DNA of 64,000 nucleotides from Arcuatula senhousia. Taxonomy: Eukaryota; Mollusca; Bivalvia; Mytilida; Mytilidae. Shown here in pieces: positions 46,416 through 57,288 of the stretch. The position numbers and the translations under genes were made by a program. The notes under the pieces are model-generated. The model was not told where the DNA came from. It made no database searches and saw nothing but the letters and a program-made list of their open reading frames with translations. Positions within the stretch are counted from its first letter, which is position 1; each line of letters opens with the position of its first letter. The DNA lies in NCBI GenBank assembly GCA_963971305.1, contig OZ020303.1, forward strand, positions 18,225,184 through 18,289,183, given 5' to 3'.

Positions 46416-47349
46416 TTTGTGTAAGACCGGCGGGAGCATCCGTGTCCCATGAACACATTCTTTATTTTTTATAAGGGTCACGAAATTCGTCTTTTTTATG
46501 CAAGTGTATTTTGAATCTATTAATCTGTTCCTGTTTGGTTTAAGAGAATAAAAAGATATATATCGTGCTAGACAACATGATTTAGAAATACCGACGACAC
46601 GTGAACCGTTGTAAAGTTTCATTGGCACTCAATGATCGAGTTTATCTCACAAAGGCCAAGACAATTCTTTTATTGTTTGTTATTACAAAGCCTTTCTAAT
46701 GCCGAAATCAATGGTATCTCAGATGAGAAAAGCAACCAATTATTGGAATAAAGAGAGTGAAAGACCTTGCGGATACAGCCGCAATATCTGCCAATTAGCA
46801 GAGCCTATTGCCAAGCCTTACTACTATAGTTTTGATTAGCAATTACATTAGGATTAAAAGAGAAACTGATGTGCAACAATTAGAACAAATATTGATTACT
46901 ACTTATAACTGACGAAATTAGAAAGAGGCGAAAAGCTGATTTCATTCAACAGACAGCTAAAATGTAATATTAAGTGAGCAAAATTAATTAGTTTCAGTAA
47001 ATGAATTATACTTGTATCTATGACGCTCGATATATAGATTGTAAAATGAAACCTTTGATTGTGCCTCTGTGTATCGGAAATAAGAGTCTACTGTTTAATG
47101 TAAACTTACACAAGTCAAAATGTTCAAAGCACTGAAAACAATTGAATTTTAGATGGCATAATTCAAAAACCATATCATATTCAATAGTATGCAAATTGAA
47201 TTACAACAAGTCTTTAAAATTTATGACATTGAAATTTATATCAACGGCACATCTTATATGTTTTTATTTTTTATTTTTAAATTAATGTTTGAATATCTTT
47301 TACTTTTTTATAATTAATGTGTGAACTATAAGCTTTTGTAATTCTTGTT
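46416..47349. other. Unannotated AT-rich stretch
   Basis: No gene or known repeat is seen. Confidence 0.4.
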
Positions 47350-47540
47350 AACCACTTACGAGACGAGACACGGGTAGGTCATCTCAGCTTACACATCAAC
47401 CACCATTTCTTTAACATGCCATTACCATGTGAGGACCGATGTTATTTTCACTTCCATGATGTGTAACCACTTACGACACGAGACACGGGTAGGTCATCTC
47501 AGCTTACACATCAACCACCATTTCTTTAACATGCCATTAC
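47350..47540. repeat. 115-bp tandem repeat, left of the transposon
   Basis: The unit starts AACCACTTACGAGACGAGAC and includes GGTAGGTCATCTCAGCTTAC and TTATTTTCACTTCCATGATG. Copy one is 47350-47464. Copy two is 47465-47540 and is broken by the transposon. The rest of copy two and the start of copy three lie on the far side (57999-58110). 76 plus 45 bases minus the 6-bp duplication gives exactly 115. Confidence 0.9.
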
Positions 47541-48025
47541 TATGAGTGGCCGTTCATGTCAAAAGTCCGATATTTCTATCGCGTTACTGTCTTTATCGGC
47601 TTACTTCATACAAGTATCGCGATACTTTCAACTAGTATCTAGATACTTCACACAAGTAACGGCTTACTTTTGATAAGTATCTAGATACACCACACAAGTA
47701 ACGCGATACTTATCTAAAGTATCTAGATACTTTGCAAAAGTAACGCGATACTTATTTAAAGTATCTAGATACTGCGCCTAAGTATCGCGATATTTTTCAA
47801 TTCTAACGCGTTACTTCGATTAAGTAACGCGAAACTTTTCATTTCTATCGCGATACTTTCAAGAAGTATCGCGATTCTTTATTAAAGTAACGGCTTACGT
47901 ACAATAAGTATCGAGATACTCCCGACAAGTAACGGCATGCTTTTTACAAGTAAGTCGATAGAAATAATATCCCCAGATTAATTCGACACAAAAAGTATTT
48001 CGTAATGTGTGAAAAGTATCGAGAT
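47541..48025. repeat. Left TIR with array of 16-bp palindromes
   Basis: After the terminal 60 bp come alternating perfect palindromes AAGTATCGCGATACTT, AAGTATCTAGATACTT and AAGTAACGCGTTACTT, in full or with slight changes, spaced about 20 bp apart over about 400 bp. TAACGGCTTACTT variants lie between. The array thins out after 47960. It is the inverse of the right array in general design, with the outer 100 bp nearly identical. Confidence 0.9.
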
Positions 48026-48377
48026 ACTTTATCAAACTTAGACTGCCAATCAAATTCAACGTTACAGATCGGTTAGGCAAAACCCAAATCTCGCGTTACT
48101 TCGAAAATTTGGGGAAGGTTTAAAAATAACGCCCTTTCCGTCTTCGAAAACTGCAGCGGACTACGACTTGAACGCGTCCAATAAAATTATCTGCCACTCG
48201 CTCTCCGGTTCAGATAGCCAATTAAACCACTTATAATTCTTATATACCCCATTGGTACCTCTGCTTCTTACATAATCAAGAGAAAAGAAAAAAAAATTGT
48301 GAGATATTTATATTTCTTTTTGGATTTGAAAACCAATCAATCAATCAATCTTATCTAGAACTTATAAATGATTCATA

Positions 48378-48627
48378 CGCTCCCGAAGGGAGCGATAATG
48401 GTAGAAATGTCAATATTCTAGTTGTACTATGGGCTCAATTTTCCTTCAACGTCCGGTAAATCACGCGCGGTTGCCCGGACTTTCTGCGTCTTTTTAACGC
48501 TTTTATCTTTGAAAATTCCTGACGTCATTAAGCGCACAAAGGACCATGAGTAAAGCTACTTTGTTTTTATTTTCGAATAAGAATTGCCCAATAAACATTT
48601 GAAAACTTAGTTCAAACTTCGGGAGCG
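48378..48627. mobile_element. MITE copy A with CGCTCCCGAAG ends
   Basis: It begins with the hairpin CGCTCCCGAAGGGAGCG and ends CTTCGGGAGCG, the inverse of its first 11 bases. The interior (GATAATGGTAGAAATGTCAA, GTCCGGTAAATCACGCGCGG, GACGTCATTAAGCGCACAAA) matches copy B at 48782. A further 25 bp (TCACAGGTTTAACCTGCATC) are also shared beyond the inverted end, so the true limits may be wider. No ORF. Confidence 0.7.
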
Positions 48628-48781
48628 TCACAGGTTTAACCTGCATCATATTATTATAAAGAAAGATTGACATGGTCTGACATACCAAACCAACTTAAAC
48701 TCCATTAGAAGATAGAATTTGTGATAGATGTAATAATTAAGAAGTAGATGTTGGACTACATTTTTAACCAGAAATGTTATA

Positions 48782-49073
48782 CGCTCCCGAAGGGAGCGAT
48801 AATGGTAGAAATGTCAATATTCTAGTTGTACTATGGACTCAATTTTCCTTTAACGTCCGGTAAATCACGCGCGGTTTCCCGGACTTTCTGCGTCTTTTTA
48901 ACGCTTTTTTCTTTGAAAATTCCTGACGTCATTAAGCGCACAAAGGACCCACAAGAAAAGCTACTTTGTTTTTATTTTCGAATAAGAATTTGTTTCAATT
49001 AATTGCCCAATAAACATTTGAAAACTTATTTTAGCGTAAAATATTTAAGGATACGTTCAAACTTCGGGAGCGT
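48782..49073. mobile_element. MITE copy B with CGCTCCCGAAG ends
   Basis: It is about 95 percent like copy A by eye, with about 40 extra bp in two places (TTTCAATTAATTG near 48991 and TTTAGCGTAAAATATTTAAG near 49031). The direct orientation and spacing of 404 bp between starts suggest either two insertions or a local duplication. Confidence 0.7.
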
Positions 49074-49329
49074 CACAGGTTTAACCTGCATCATATTAGT
49101 TATTAAATGAAATTAAAGAATCTACTATAAACTTTGGTAGCTTATCATCATTTAACAAATAATTCTGGACTCTATAAACATGCTATTAAATAATTTTGAC
49201 AAGTTCCTCTTAGAGTCAAGGTTGATGTAAATGTTTTATTTCAGTTACTTTATATACAAATGTTTGGCTGATCATATGAATTAATGTAGGTTATATCTAG
49301 TTAGACGTTCAAATCTTTATTTGCTATCT

Positions 49330-50312
49330 TGCTGTTGCTGTAGATGGCCGCATGTCCAATAGTTGTCCAGTGCTCTCAGGCCGTGCCACAAGGCTCGATC
49401 TTTTTTAGGTCCATGTGATGTATGTTTCTAATTTACATAAACGACATGCTAGACCACCTTAAAAGTAATTTTCGCCTGTTTGCTGACGACACTATTGTAT
49501 ACGTGACCATCTCCTCCACAACCAATTGCCACACACTACAGTCAGACCTACATAAACTTGAAAAGTGGGGGAACGAATGGCTTATGTCTTTTAATTCAGA
49601 TAAGTGTGAGATAATAAGAATATCAAGAAAACGAACACCCATAACCAAATATTCAAAACAACAGTGAACAGACAAAGCTAAATATCTAGGAATTACAATC
49701 ACAAAAGATTTAAGCTGGAATAATCACATCAACACAATCTCAAGCAAAGCAAATGTATCATTACAATTTATTAAATGGAACATCAAAACAAAAGAAACAG
49801 CATGCAAGACCTATGTAAGACCAAAACTAGAATTCTGCAACATCATATGGGATCCCTGGCAAAAAGCTCTAATAAACAAACTTGAAATGACCCAACGAAG
49901 AGCAGCAAGATACACACTTAACCAATACCACTATCAAAGTAGCGTCAGTGCCATGCTCCAACAACTTGAATGGCCTACGTGACAACAAAGAAGAAACTTA
50001 ACAACAGTAACAATGCTATACAAGATCCAACATCAACTAGTCAACATTATCATTCCACCGAACTATATGATATCAACAATTAAGAGACCATAAATTCCTC
50101 CTACCATTCTCTCCCACAAACAGTGCCCACAAACTACCATGCACACTCCTTCTTCCCCAGAGCAATAAAAATATGGAATTCACTCCCCTCTGCAGTTGCT
50201 TATAGCCCGGACTTGGATACGTTAAAGTCTGGTGCATCCTCATTCCTATACACATTCTAAATAAATAATTGTTTTTATTTTATTTAAAAAAAAATAAAAA
50301 AAAATAAAAGCA
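49330..50312 (+). mobile_element. LINE 3' half (RT palm to C-terminus) with poly-A tail
   Basis: Broken plus-strand frames encode, in order, AVPQGSIF (RT PQGS motif), FLIYINDMLDHLKSNFRLFA then DDTIVYVTI (FADD catalytic box), LEKWGNEWLMSFNSDKCEII, KYLGITITKDLSWNNHI, SAMLLQ-like blocks and FPRAIKIWNSLPSAVAYSPD, ending in FLYTF and a stop near 50260. An A-rich tail (50284-50310) follows. Jockey/CR1-group LINEs have this order. Frameshifts near 49395 and 49665 and a stop near 49980 make it dead. It is 5'-truncated and lies inside the IS3EU-like transposon. Confidence 0.85.
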
Positions 50313-51425
50313 TCACTTATATATGTATAAGTATAGTTTCGCTCTCTAAATTGCTCCACTTTATTTTTTTAAACATTATAAATTTCCGGCATGCGCCTCA
50401 CCATATTGATGTAACTATAGCGCATTTATTTGTTCATTTTGGATAGCTAAAATCATCTTTCTGTTATGTTTTTTCTCACTTTTTTCAGCTTGATCTTTAA
50501 AGAAAAGTGTTAATTCTTCGAACTTAATGCGTCTTGTATAAGTATAAGGCATGATCATGATCAGTTCGAATTATATGACGGACAAAAACATGATCTTATA
50601 TTACTGTCCTGCTTATATGCATCGGGTCGACTTGTCTACCAGACTGGGTCGAGTTATTCTGGTCCACTTTGTCCTTGGGCGGAGTTGTTTTAACATCGAA
50701 AATCAAGCTCCGAAGAAAGGATATATAGATCGGGTTTATCTCGGCTGATTTTTATACCAACCCGCATGTACGGTATCGCGCGGGAGTGGAGTGATAAATA
50801 GTGATGGAGAGGTACAGCGGGCTCATAAGGCGAGCAAGAAATAGAATGAGGGAACAAAATGTGGAAGGAGACGGTGCTGATGATTTCGTGACAGGGTATT
50901 AAATGTTTGAAATTATTGACAAGAGCCTGTCGCACAATGACAGCGATATATCCACGAGGGTCCAAACAAGTTTTAGACAGTTTCAGGACTGAATTTACCT
51001 GTTACAAACTATAAAAGTTCATACATTTCCCTGATGAAATAAAACTACAACTGACAATCAAATCATAATCCTGACTGTTCTTTGTTACGTTTTTCCCATT
51101 TACCGAAAAAAAATCCCACACAAAAATAGAGTGTCCTAACTACGCCCACCCCCTTCAAAAAACTATGAAGGTGACATGCAATGTCCACCAAATTTTAACT
51201 GAAACTGAGTAGTATTTGGGGAACTTGATTAAAAATTCTGGCAATGGGCTTCATATTTTGGGGATTAATGAATATGACAATTTTTCGGTATTTACATGTA
51301 CCTATTTAAACAGGTAAAATTCTAGATAAAAAATTTTTTTGGACATATTTTGGTAGCCAGACTTGAAATTTCTACTGGGGCCCAGCACGTAGATACATAA
51401 CCTTTATATTGTCTATTTCCTTTAA
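50313..51425. other. Transposon interior without recognised genes
   Basis: The minus frame at 50690-50965 (91 codons) has no motif that I know. At 50812-50867 is the first copy of a 56-bp sequence (TACAGCGGGCTCATAAGGCG onward) that recurs at 51428. The rest is unremarkable. Confidence 0.4.
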
Positions 51426-51427
51426 AT

Positions 51428-52030
51428 ACAGCGGGCTCATAAGGCGAGCAAGAAATAGAATGAGGGAACAAAATGTGGAAGGTGCTGATGAAATTTATAC
51501 CAAATGTTTATATCACTAATTCCTTGGTCAAGTTCAAAAATCAGCATTTTTTCGATAATTTTTGTAGGAGTTATGGGACTTTGACCATAAAAAATACTCT
51601 GTTTTTTTGCAAAACAGACCTTGTAAGCGTTCTCATCCCTACAGATGTCGACAGATTTTCATGAAATTTGTACCAAATGTTTATTTCACTACTACCTTGG
51701 ACAAGTTCGACAATCAGAATTTTTTGATTATTTTATGAGTTAGGGTACTTTGACCATAAAAATGACTCTGTTTTTTTTGCAAAACAGACCTTGTAAGCTC
51801 TCTCATCCCTACAGATGTTGACAGATTTTCATGAAATTTATACCAAATGTTTATATCACTAATTCCTTGGTCAAGTTTGAAAATCAGCATTTTTCGATAA
51901 TTTTTGTAGGAGTTAAGGGACTTTGACCATAAAAAAGACTGTTTATTTGCAAAACAGACCTTGTAAGGGCTCTCATCCCTACATATGTTGACGGATTTTC
52001 ATGAAATTAATACCAAATGTTTATAAGCCC
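51428..52030 (+). repeat. Tandem array of about 185-bp units
   Basis: The unit TGAAATTTATACCAAATGTT, TCCTTGGTCAAGTT, ATTTTTGTAGGAGTTA, GGGACTTTGACCATAAAAAA, AAAACAGACCTTGTAAGC, CTCATCCCTACAGATGT recurs three times, with a fourth start at about 52005. It begins right after the 56-bp block shared with 50812. Confidence 0.85.
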
Positions 52031-52114
52031 CAACAATATTATAATATTATCTGAATATGGAATGTCTAAAATGTGGTAGGAAAAACCAATAAACACAAAC
52101 AACAATACAACTGC

Positions 52115-52335
52115 ACAACAATCAGAAACGGGAACTCAAGTTGTATTGAGAGTGGATTGGGGTGATAAGGAAGAGTAAGTGGTTCTTGCATACTATAGGA
52201 CACCGGTCATGTTACTATTTGCTAATTCAGAATGTCAAATCCAGGAAAGGAAGAAAAAACAACAAAGCTCTATGACAATCCAACATTTGCACTCATTTGA
52301 GAGATAGAAATCCCATACTTGTCTATGTCATTTAT
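52115..52335 (-). mobile_element. YIDD-type retroelement, 3' end fragment
   Basis: On plus, CGGGAACTCAAGTTGTATTG, AAGGAAGAGTAAGTGGTTCT, GACACCGGTCATGTTACTAT and CATTTGCACTCATTTGAGAG correspond to 10860-11060, the inverted copy of the same family. Only the trailing region is left. Confidence 0.6.
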
Positions 52336-52521
52336 ATATTGACATACACCAAATATTACCAGAAAAAAAGCCATTTAGGGTTTGATACTAAAATAAAATA
52401 GGGACTGTAGGTTGGGCCATGGCAGTTTTCATTTCATTGTATTATTATTATTACTTTGGTAAATGGTCGGAAACAGATAACTTCGAGGAGATATAATTTG
52501 TGCACTAAAAAAAAAGTCAAT
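52336..52521. other. Transposase 3' flank
   Basis: Short AT-rich stretch downstream of the transposase stop. I see no clear polyadenylation signal on the minus strand apart from AT-rich runs. Confidence 0.4.
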
Positions 52522-53347
52522 TTAGTTTTCTTGTTCTGATTGGTCAGAGCTAAGTGTCAAAGATTCTATAAACCTTATAACACCATTATACAGTTCAGCA
52601 CCATGAGGTAATGATTTAAAGTTAGTTAAAGGATCAATTCTTGCATTTAACTCTTGCATTTCTTCTTCACGTAATGGACAATGAATGGCTGGTATATTTA
52701 TTTCAGTACTATTCTGATCATCATCATCGTAATCTGAATCATCATTGTCATTTTCTTCAACCCCATAATCTTGAGGGATAGCATGGAGAGAGTCATTGTT
52801 CCCAGCTTGCTGCATTAGGTCAGTAATAGAAACATTATCAGAATGACTTGAGGATAAAACTCCTTGAATGAAAAGCTGATATGGTGTTCGACTTCTTTCA
52901 GTTGATAAGCCATGATGATTGTATTGGTATACAAACATTTCTAGAGATTTATTGATTCTAGGAAGAAACACATAATGAAAAGCCCACACGTGAAGAGCAC
53001 AAGTAAGATCCAAAATATTGGAATCTTCCATATAAGTGAAGAGATCATAATATTCATTTGTTATGGAATCCCACAAATCAACCCAAAGCCTTTCTATTCT
53101 TTGGTTGTGTGCACTCTTCCCTCTTATTGCACTCCCTCTATTTTCCCCACGATATCCTTCCATAAAAGTACAGATGTCAATATTTTCTCCTCCATGATCT
53201 ACCCTGATCCTGGATGGGGTACCATGTTTTGTAGTTGCATCAATGAACAGATCATAGACTGTTAATGATCTATTGTTATTACTTGCATGTAAAAATGTTA
53301 TCAGTCTGCTGAAGCCATCAATTCCACCATGCACGACTATTCCCCAC
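52522..53347 (-). CDS. IS3EU-like transposase, last exon (DDE core second and third residues)
   Basis: It starts after a TTTCAG acceptor (AG at 53349-53348) and joins the previous exon in phase 2 to give KLVRWGIVVHGGIDGFSR. It contains the second catalytic Asp in RIRVDHGGENIDI and the Glu in HNQRIERLW; 34 residues lie between them (DD34E). The C-terminal third is acidic (NDNDDSDYDDDDQ) and ends in SDQSEQEN. The frame is open for 275 codons without a break, unlike every other transposon gene here, so the copy may be fairly young. Related integrase-core proteins are widespread in fish and invertebrates, usually annotated as uncharacterised. Confidence 0.9.
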
Positions 53348-53725
53348 CTGAAACATATTCAAGCACAGTGACATATACCACTTTTTAATAATTAATTATA
53401 ATGAGCAGATACAATACCATATCATTGATGTCTATAAACATATATCAAATCAGTTCATTTACAGGGTAGATTAACAACATGTGCAATTGGGCTTAGTACC
53501 ATTATGATTTTGCTTTCTGCTATCCAAAGCATTATAAGCAAACTGAAAAAAAAATCTTCAGAAACGACAGCTGTTGAAAAATGTGTGCACTAATATAGTT
53601 ATTTATCAGTTGTCAAAACTAGAGAAAAACGAGAACAATCTTGTCAATTACATCATATTTGAATTAACACATATTGATGCTTTGGTTGGTCACAAATTTT
53701 TGATGTGCATATTAGATATTTTTAC
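53348..53725 (-). other. Transposase intron (378 bp, GT-AG)
   Basis: Donor AG|GTAAAAA at 53725 and acceptor TTTCAG|G at 53348 fit the reading frame and the family's conserved WHIDGNHKL-RW block exactly. No repeat is seen inside. Confidence 0.85.
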
Positions 53726-54025
53726 CTTACTAGTTTATGGTTACCATCAATGTGCCATAGAGAATTTGGACCTGCAACACTGTATGTTCTCCTATGAATA
53801 TTATGCCTTTCAATTGATCTCAGAGTACTTCCAGCAGGATCAACTCTATAACAGGCATCTCTCACTCTCTGGCGTGGCAAATGAATATTATCCATTGCCA
53901 ACCTGATTTTAATGGAATTCGGTCCAATTCTTTTATTTGTTCCAATTAAAGCTTTCATTTTATCATCTAGCTCTTGATCATTGATTTCTGTATTTTTGCC
54001 ATCTCTCAACTTTATGTCATAATCT
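53726..54025 (-). CDS. IS3EU-like transposase, middle exon (first catalytic Asp)
   Basis: The exon begins after TTGTAG and reads (R)DYDIKLRDGKNTEINDQE, then NSIKIRLAMDNIHLPRQRVR, CYRVDPAG, and ends GPNSLWHIDGNHKLVR. The Asp of WHIDG is the first DDE residue; 56 residues lie between it and the second. The length is 300 bp and there are no stops. There is no ATG at its start and none is needed, since the exon is entered by splicing from 56336. Confidence 0.85.
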
Positions 54026-54442
54026 CTACAATTAATAACAAATATTTTCTGAAATATGTAAACATGCTTCTAATGAATTTCACTTTCTACATGTATTTTT
54101 TAACTTAGTATAGGGAAAACGAAATAATAAGCAGAAATCTTGTTTCAGCTAAAATAAAATAACGATTTTTTAAAAAGTAAAATTGCCATAAAAATATTAT
54201 CCAATATATTTTGAAATAAATTAATAATTTATCACCAGCTTAGATATTGGCCTTCACAACAAACCTTTGTAACTTTTGGGTCAATCTTTTCATGTTTGAT
54301 TAATTAGGAAGAAACTAACTAATACATTTATTTGGAAATTAGTGCATTTTGGTGGAATACCAGGTAATTCTTTCAAATTAATATATTTGTTTAAGCACTT
54401 TCATACTGCTTGCATTGTTAACTATTTATGGTTACATAAATT

Positions 54443-55326
54443 TATTGAAAGTAAGCCGATACTTGTGTGAAGTATCTAGATACTTATTGAAAGTAAGCCG
54501 ATACTTGTGTGAAGTATCTAGGTACTTATTCTAAGTAAGCCGTTACTAGTGTGAAGTATCTAGATACTTATTAAAAGTAAGCCGATACTAGTGTGAAGTA
54601 TCTAGATACTTATCGAAAGTAAGCCGATACTTGTGTGAAGTATCTAGATACTTATTGAAAGTAAGCCGTTACTAGTGTGAAGTATCTAGATACTTATTGA
54701 AAGTAAGCCGATACTTGTGTGAAGTATCTAGATACTTATTCTAAGTAAGCCGTTACTAGTGTGAAGTATCTAGATACTTATTAAAAGTAAGCCGATACTA
54801 GTGTGAAGTATCTAGATACTTATCGAAAGTAAGCCGATACTTGTGTGAAGTATCTAGATACTTATTAAAAGTAAGCCGATACTAGTGTGAAGTATCTAGA
54901 TACTTATCGAAAGTAAGCCGATACTTGTGTGAAGTATCTAGATACTTATTAAAAGTAAGCCGATACTTGTGTGAAGTATCTAGATACTTATTCTAAGTAA
55001 GCCGATACAAGTGTGAAGTATCTAGATACTTATTGAAAGTAAGCCGTTACTAGTGTGAAGTATCTAGATACTTATTCTAAGTAAGCCGATACTAGTGTGA
55101 AGTATCTAGATACTTATTGAAAGTAAGCCGATACTAGTGTGAAGTATCTAGATACTTATTGAAAATAAGCCGATACTTGTGTGAAGTATCTAGATACTTA
55201 TGGAAAGTAAGCCGTTATTTATGTGAAATATCTAGATACTTTAATAGTTGAAAGTATGGCGATGTAAGCCGATAAAGACAGTGACGCGATACAAATATCG
55301 GACTTTTTAACATGAACGGCCACTCA
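54443..55326. repeat. Internal palindrome array with orphan right transposon end
   Basis: Nineteen units of about 42 bp, each with AAGTAAGCCG(A/T)TACT(T/A)GTGTG followed by AAGTATCTAGATACTT, run from 54443 to about 55248. They are followed by a terminal block ending GACAGTGACGCGATACAAAT and then ATCGGACTTTTTAACATGAA and CGGCCACTCA. That is a diverged copy of the outer right end. No matching left end lies nearby. It sits in the transposase intron. It is either an incomplete nested related element or a duplicated end. Confidence 0.9.
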
Positions 55327-55369
55327 CTACCAAATATCAGAGACCTAGCTATTATACTTGGCGTCCGTC

Positions 55370-55850
55370 GTCTGACGTCCGTCTGTTTCTTCTCTTAAAC
55401 CGCTTAATTATACCCCACGGTATAATGTTTTTGACTGGTCCGTCCGTCAGTCAGTCCGTCTGTCCGTGATCAAAATTTTCGTAACAGATATCTCAGCTAT
55501 TATTAATCGTAGGCTTTTGATATTTGGTATGAAGCTTCAGGTGGGGGTCCCATATGGTGGGATACGTTTTCAGATCTGTCGATCATCTACTTCCTGTTAA
55601 ACAAGTTGACTAAGACTTTTTTCACCTCATTTTCAGGGTTGAAAATTTTCATAACAAATTTCTCAGCAACTATTAATTGTAGGTATTTTATATTTGGTAT
55701 TTAGCTTCAGGTAGGTGTCCCATTTTCAGAGCTGTCAATCATCTACTTCGTGTTTAGATAGCCGACTTTGACTTTTTCACTAAATTTTCAGGGTTAAAAA
55801 TTTTCGTAACAGATTTCAGTTGTGTGGGGTTAATGTGAGCGTGCTCACTA
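55370..55850 (+). repeat. GTCCGTCCGT repeat with three internal units
   Basis: TGGTCCGTCCGTCAGTCAGT is followed by a unit with AAAATTTTCGTAACAGAT, TCTCAGCTATTATTAATCGT, TTTGATATTTGGTAT, AGCTTCAGGTGGGGGTCCCA and TCATCTACTTCCTGTT. The unit is repeated once more fully and once in part. Same type of design as 45636-46415 but a different family. Confidence 0.6.
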
Positions 55851-56335
55851 AGGTTCTTTCATTAACAGAATGCAATTCTATTTGGCATAGTTGTTATTTA
55901 GGGTGTCCATTACAAATCTATCGTTTGGATTGTCGATTGTGGGAAATATGAAAATAAGGTCACTAAAAAGCTTTGGGAAAAAGGGCTAGAAAAAAAATGT
56001 TGCAAATGGGAATATAAGGCAAAAAGGGAAAATGGGCAAATAAAAATATAGGAAATGGGAAAATGGTGCACCGTGTCGTCTCCTCTAATCTATTGGAAAA
56101 CAACACTTTTACTTAGTAACGAACTTGGTAAAGTCATAAATCTGTAGAATAACATACGTAATTCCTTTTTTTGGATTTTTTTTCAATATTCATTTGTAAA
56201 AGGTTACTTCTGCGAAATTAGAATAAGAATCTCATGGATTTTGTTTAAACCCTAGTGTCTCATAAAATTCGAAAACACGGAATACTATCAGAGGGACAGA
56301 TAAAAAGGGGGCATTCTATTATGCATTCTGCTTGC

Positions 56336-56501
56336 CTTAGTCTCCTCCTAATAGTTGACTCAGATGTATGAAGTGTTTCTGCCATTAATGGTGCCGAGAA
56401 TCCATAATTCACAAAAAATTGTAACTGTTCTTCAGAGATGTTAAACTTTGGAGTCCCATTGTGGCCTAGTTTAGGACGTTTAGCTTTGAATCCAATATCA
56501 T
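56336..56501 (-). CDS. IS3EU-like transposase, helix-turn-helix exon
   Basis: After a TTCTTTCAG acceptor the frame reads DIGFKAKRPKLGHNGTPKF, then SEEQLQFFVNYGFSAPLMAE and TLHTSESTIRRRL, ending at a GC donor. The second half has the look of a helix-turn-helix (GFSAPLMAETLHTSESTIRR), expected to bind DNA, possibly the terminal arrays. The length is 166 bp, entry phase 1, exit phase 2. It lies beyond the internal array, so the gene spans that array. Confidence 0.75.
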
Positions 56502-57288
56502 CTGAAAGAAAAAAAAATACTAATGAAAATATTTTTTCGTAGATATTTTCATAATTAATGACACAGTTGTATGCTCTTATATATTTTCGAGAAAATTTGA
56601 CTTTTTGGCTTTTTATTTAAAAATTGGCCTTTTGGCTGCCAAAATAAAGTCCGGTATTTACAATGTATTTTGAAATCAAATACAACGGACAAAGATAAAT
56701 TTGGATGTTTTGGAGAGAAAAAAAAACGAATTATAAAGAGAATGGTATGAGATTAATGAGTTTGTCACAGAAAAAGGGAGCGAAAGTAGTAATCTCCCTT
56801 TTTTTTCGTATACATGGCAAATAATATTAGCTCCCACAAAATATTGATAGAGGGGAGCAAGCCGCTGTGGTTTTTATGCCCGCATGGGTTACCAAATAAT
56901 ATTGTTACCATATTATAGGTAAACCGGCTTTATTCCTTTATTACATAACTTCACGGTAGACATCTGTACATGTATTATATACTAAAAAAACTAATCATAA
57001 ATCTTATTGTGTTAAGCACCATCATTTGAATAAGTTAACGAACGGGGAAAATAGTAAAAGCTATAGAGTACTCTATTATATCAAGGCTCCCTGGTTTGCA
57101 GTCAGATACTGATCATTAACATGTATTTCTTGCTCATGAACTCTCCTCAAAATGAATGCCATAACGTAGTGACCAGTGTCATGAACAAAAAAATCCACTG
57201 TTAAAGACAAAATATCAATATATCCACACCAACATTAATTTCGTGCATATTACAAACACACACCCTTAACTGCGACACAGCTACATAC

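Larger units (their letters stand above)
54026..56335 (-). other. Transposase intron (2.3 kb, GC-AG) holding a palindrome array
   Basis: The upstream exon ends CTAAG|GCAAGC, a GC donor rather than GT. The downstream exon begins after TTGTAG. Joining them gives STIRRRLRDYDIKL, which fits the family's helix-turn-helix to linker junction without gap. The intron contains the internal array, an orphan transposon right end and a diverged GTCCGTCCGT repeat. Confidence 0.65.

Noticed and set aside
50690..50965. 91-codon minus ORF in the transposon interior
   Set aside because: No motif, no plausible start context, and part of it lies in a duplicated 56-bp block.
52975..53265. Plus-strand ORF of 96 codons
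   Set aside because: It is the antisense shadow of the transposase last exon.
53722..54009. Start codon at 54009 for a separate 95-residue gene
   Set aside because: The codon is TTG inside an exon; the frame continues upstream to a splice acceptor and downstream by splicing, so it is part of the transposase.
54443..55250. Regular 42-bp units resembling a CRISPR array
   Set aside because: The whole unit is repeated including spacers, the repeat is a perfect palindrome, and the setting is a eukaryotic transposon with introns.
57080..57165. Open minus frame DFFVHDTGHYVMAFILRR as the missing transposase exon
   Set aside because: The acceptor before it gives a stop in the phase required by the first exon, no donor follows, and it does not resemble the family.
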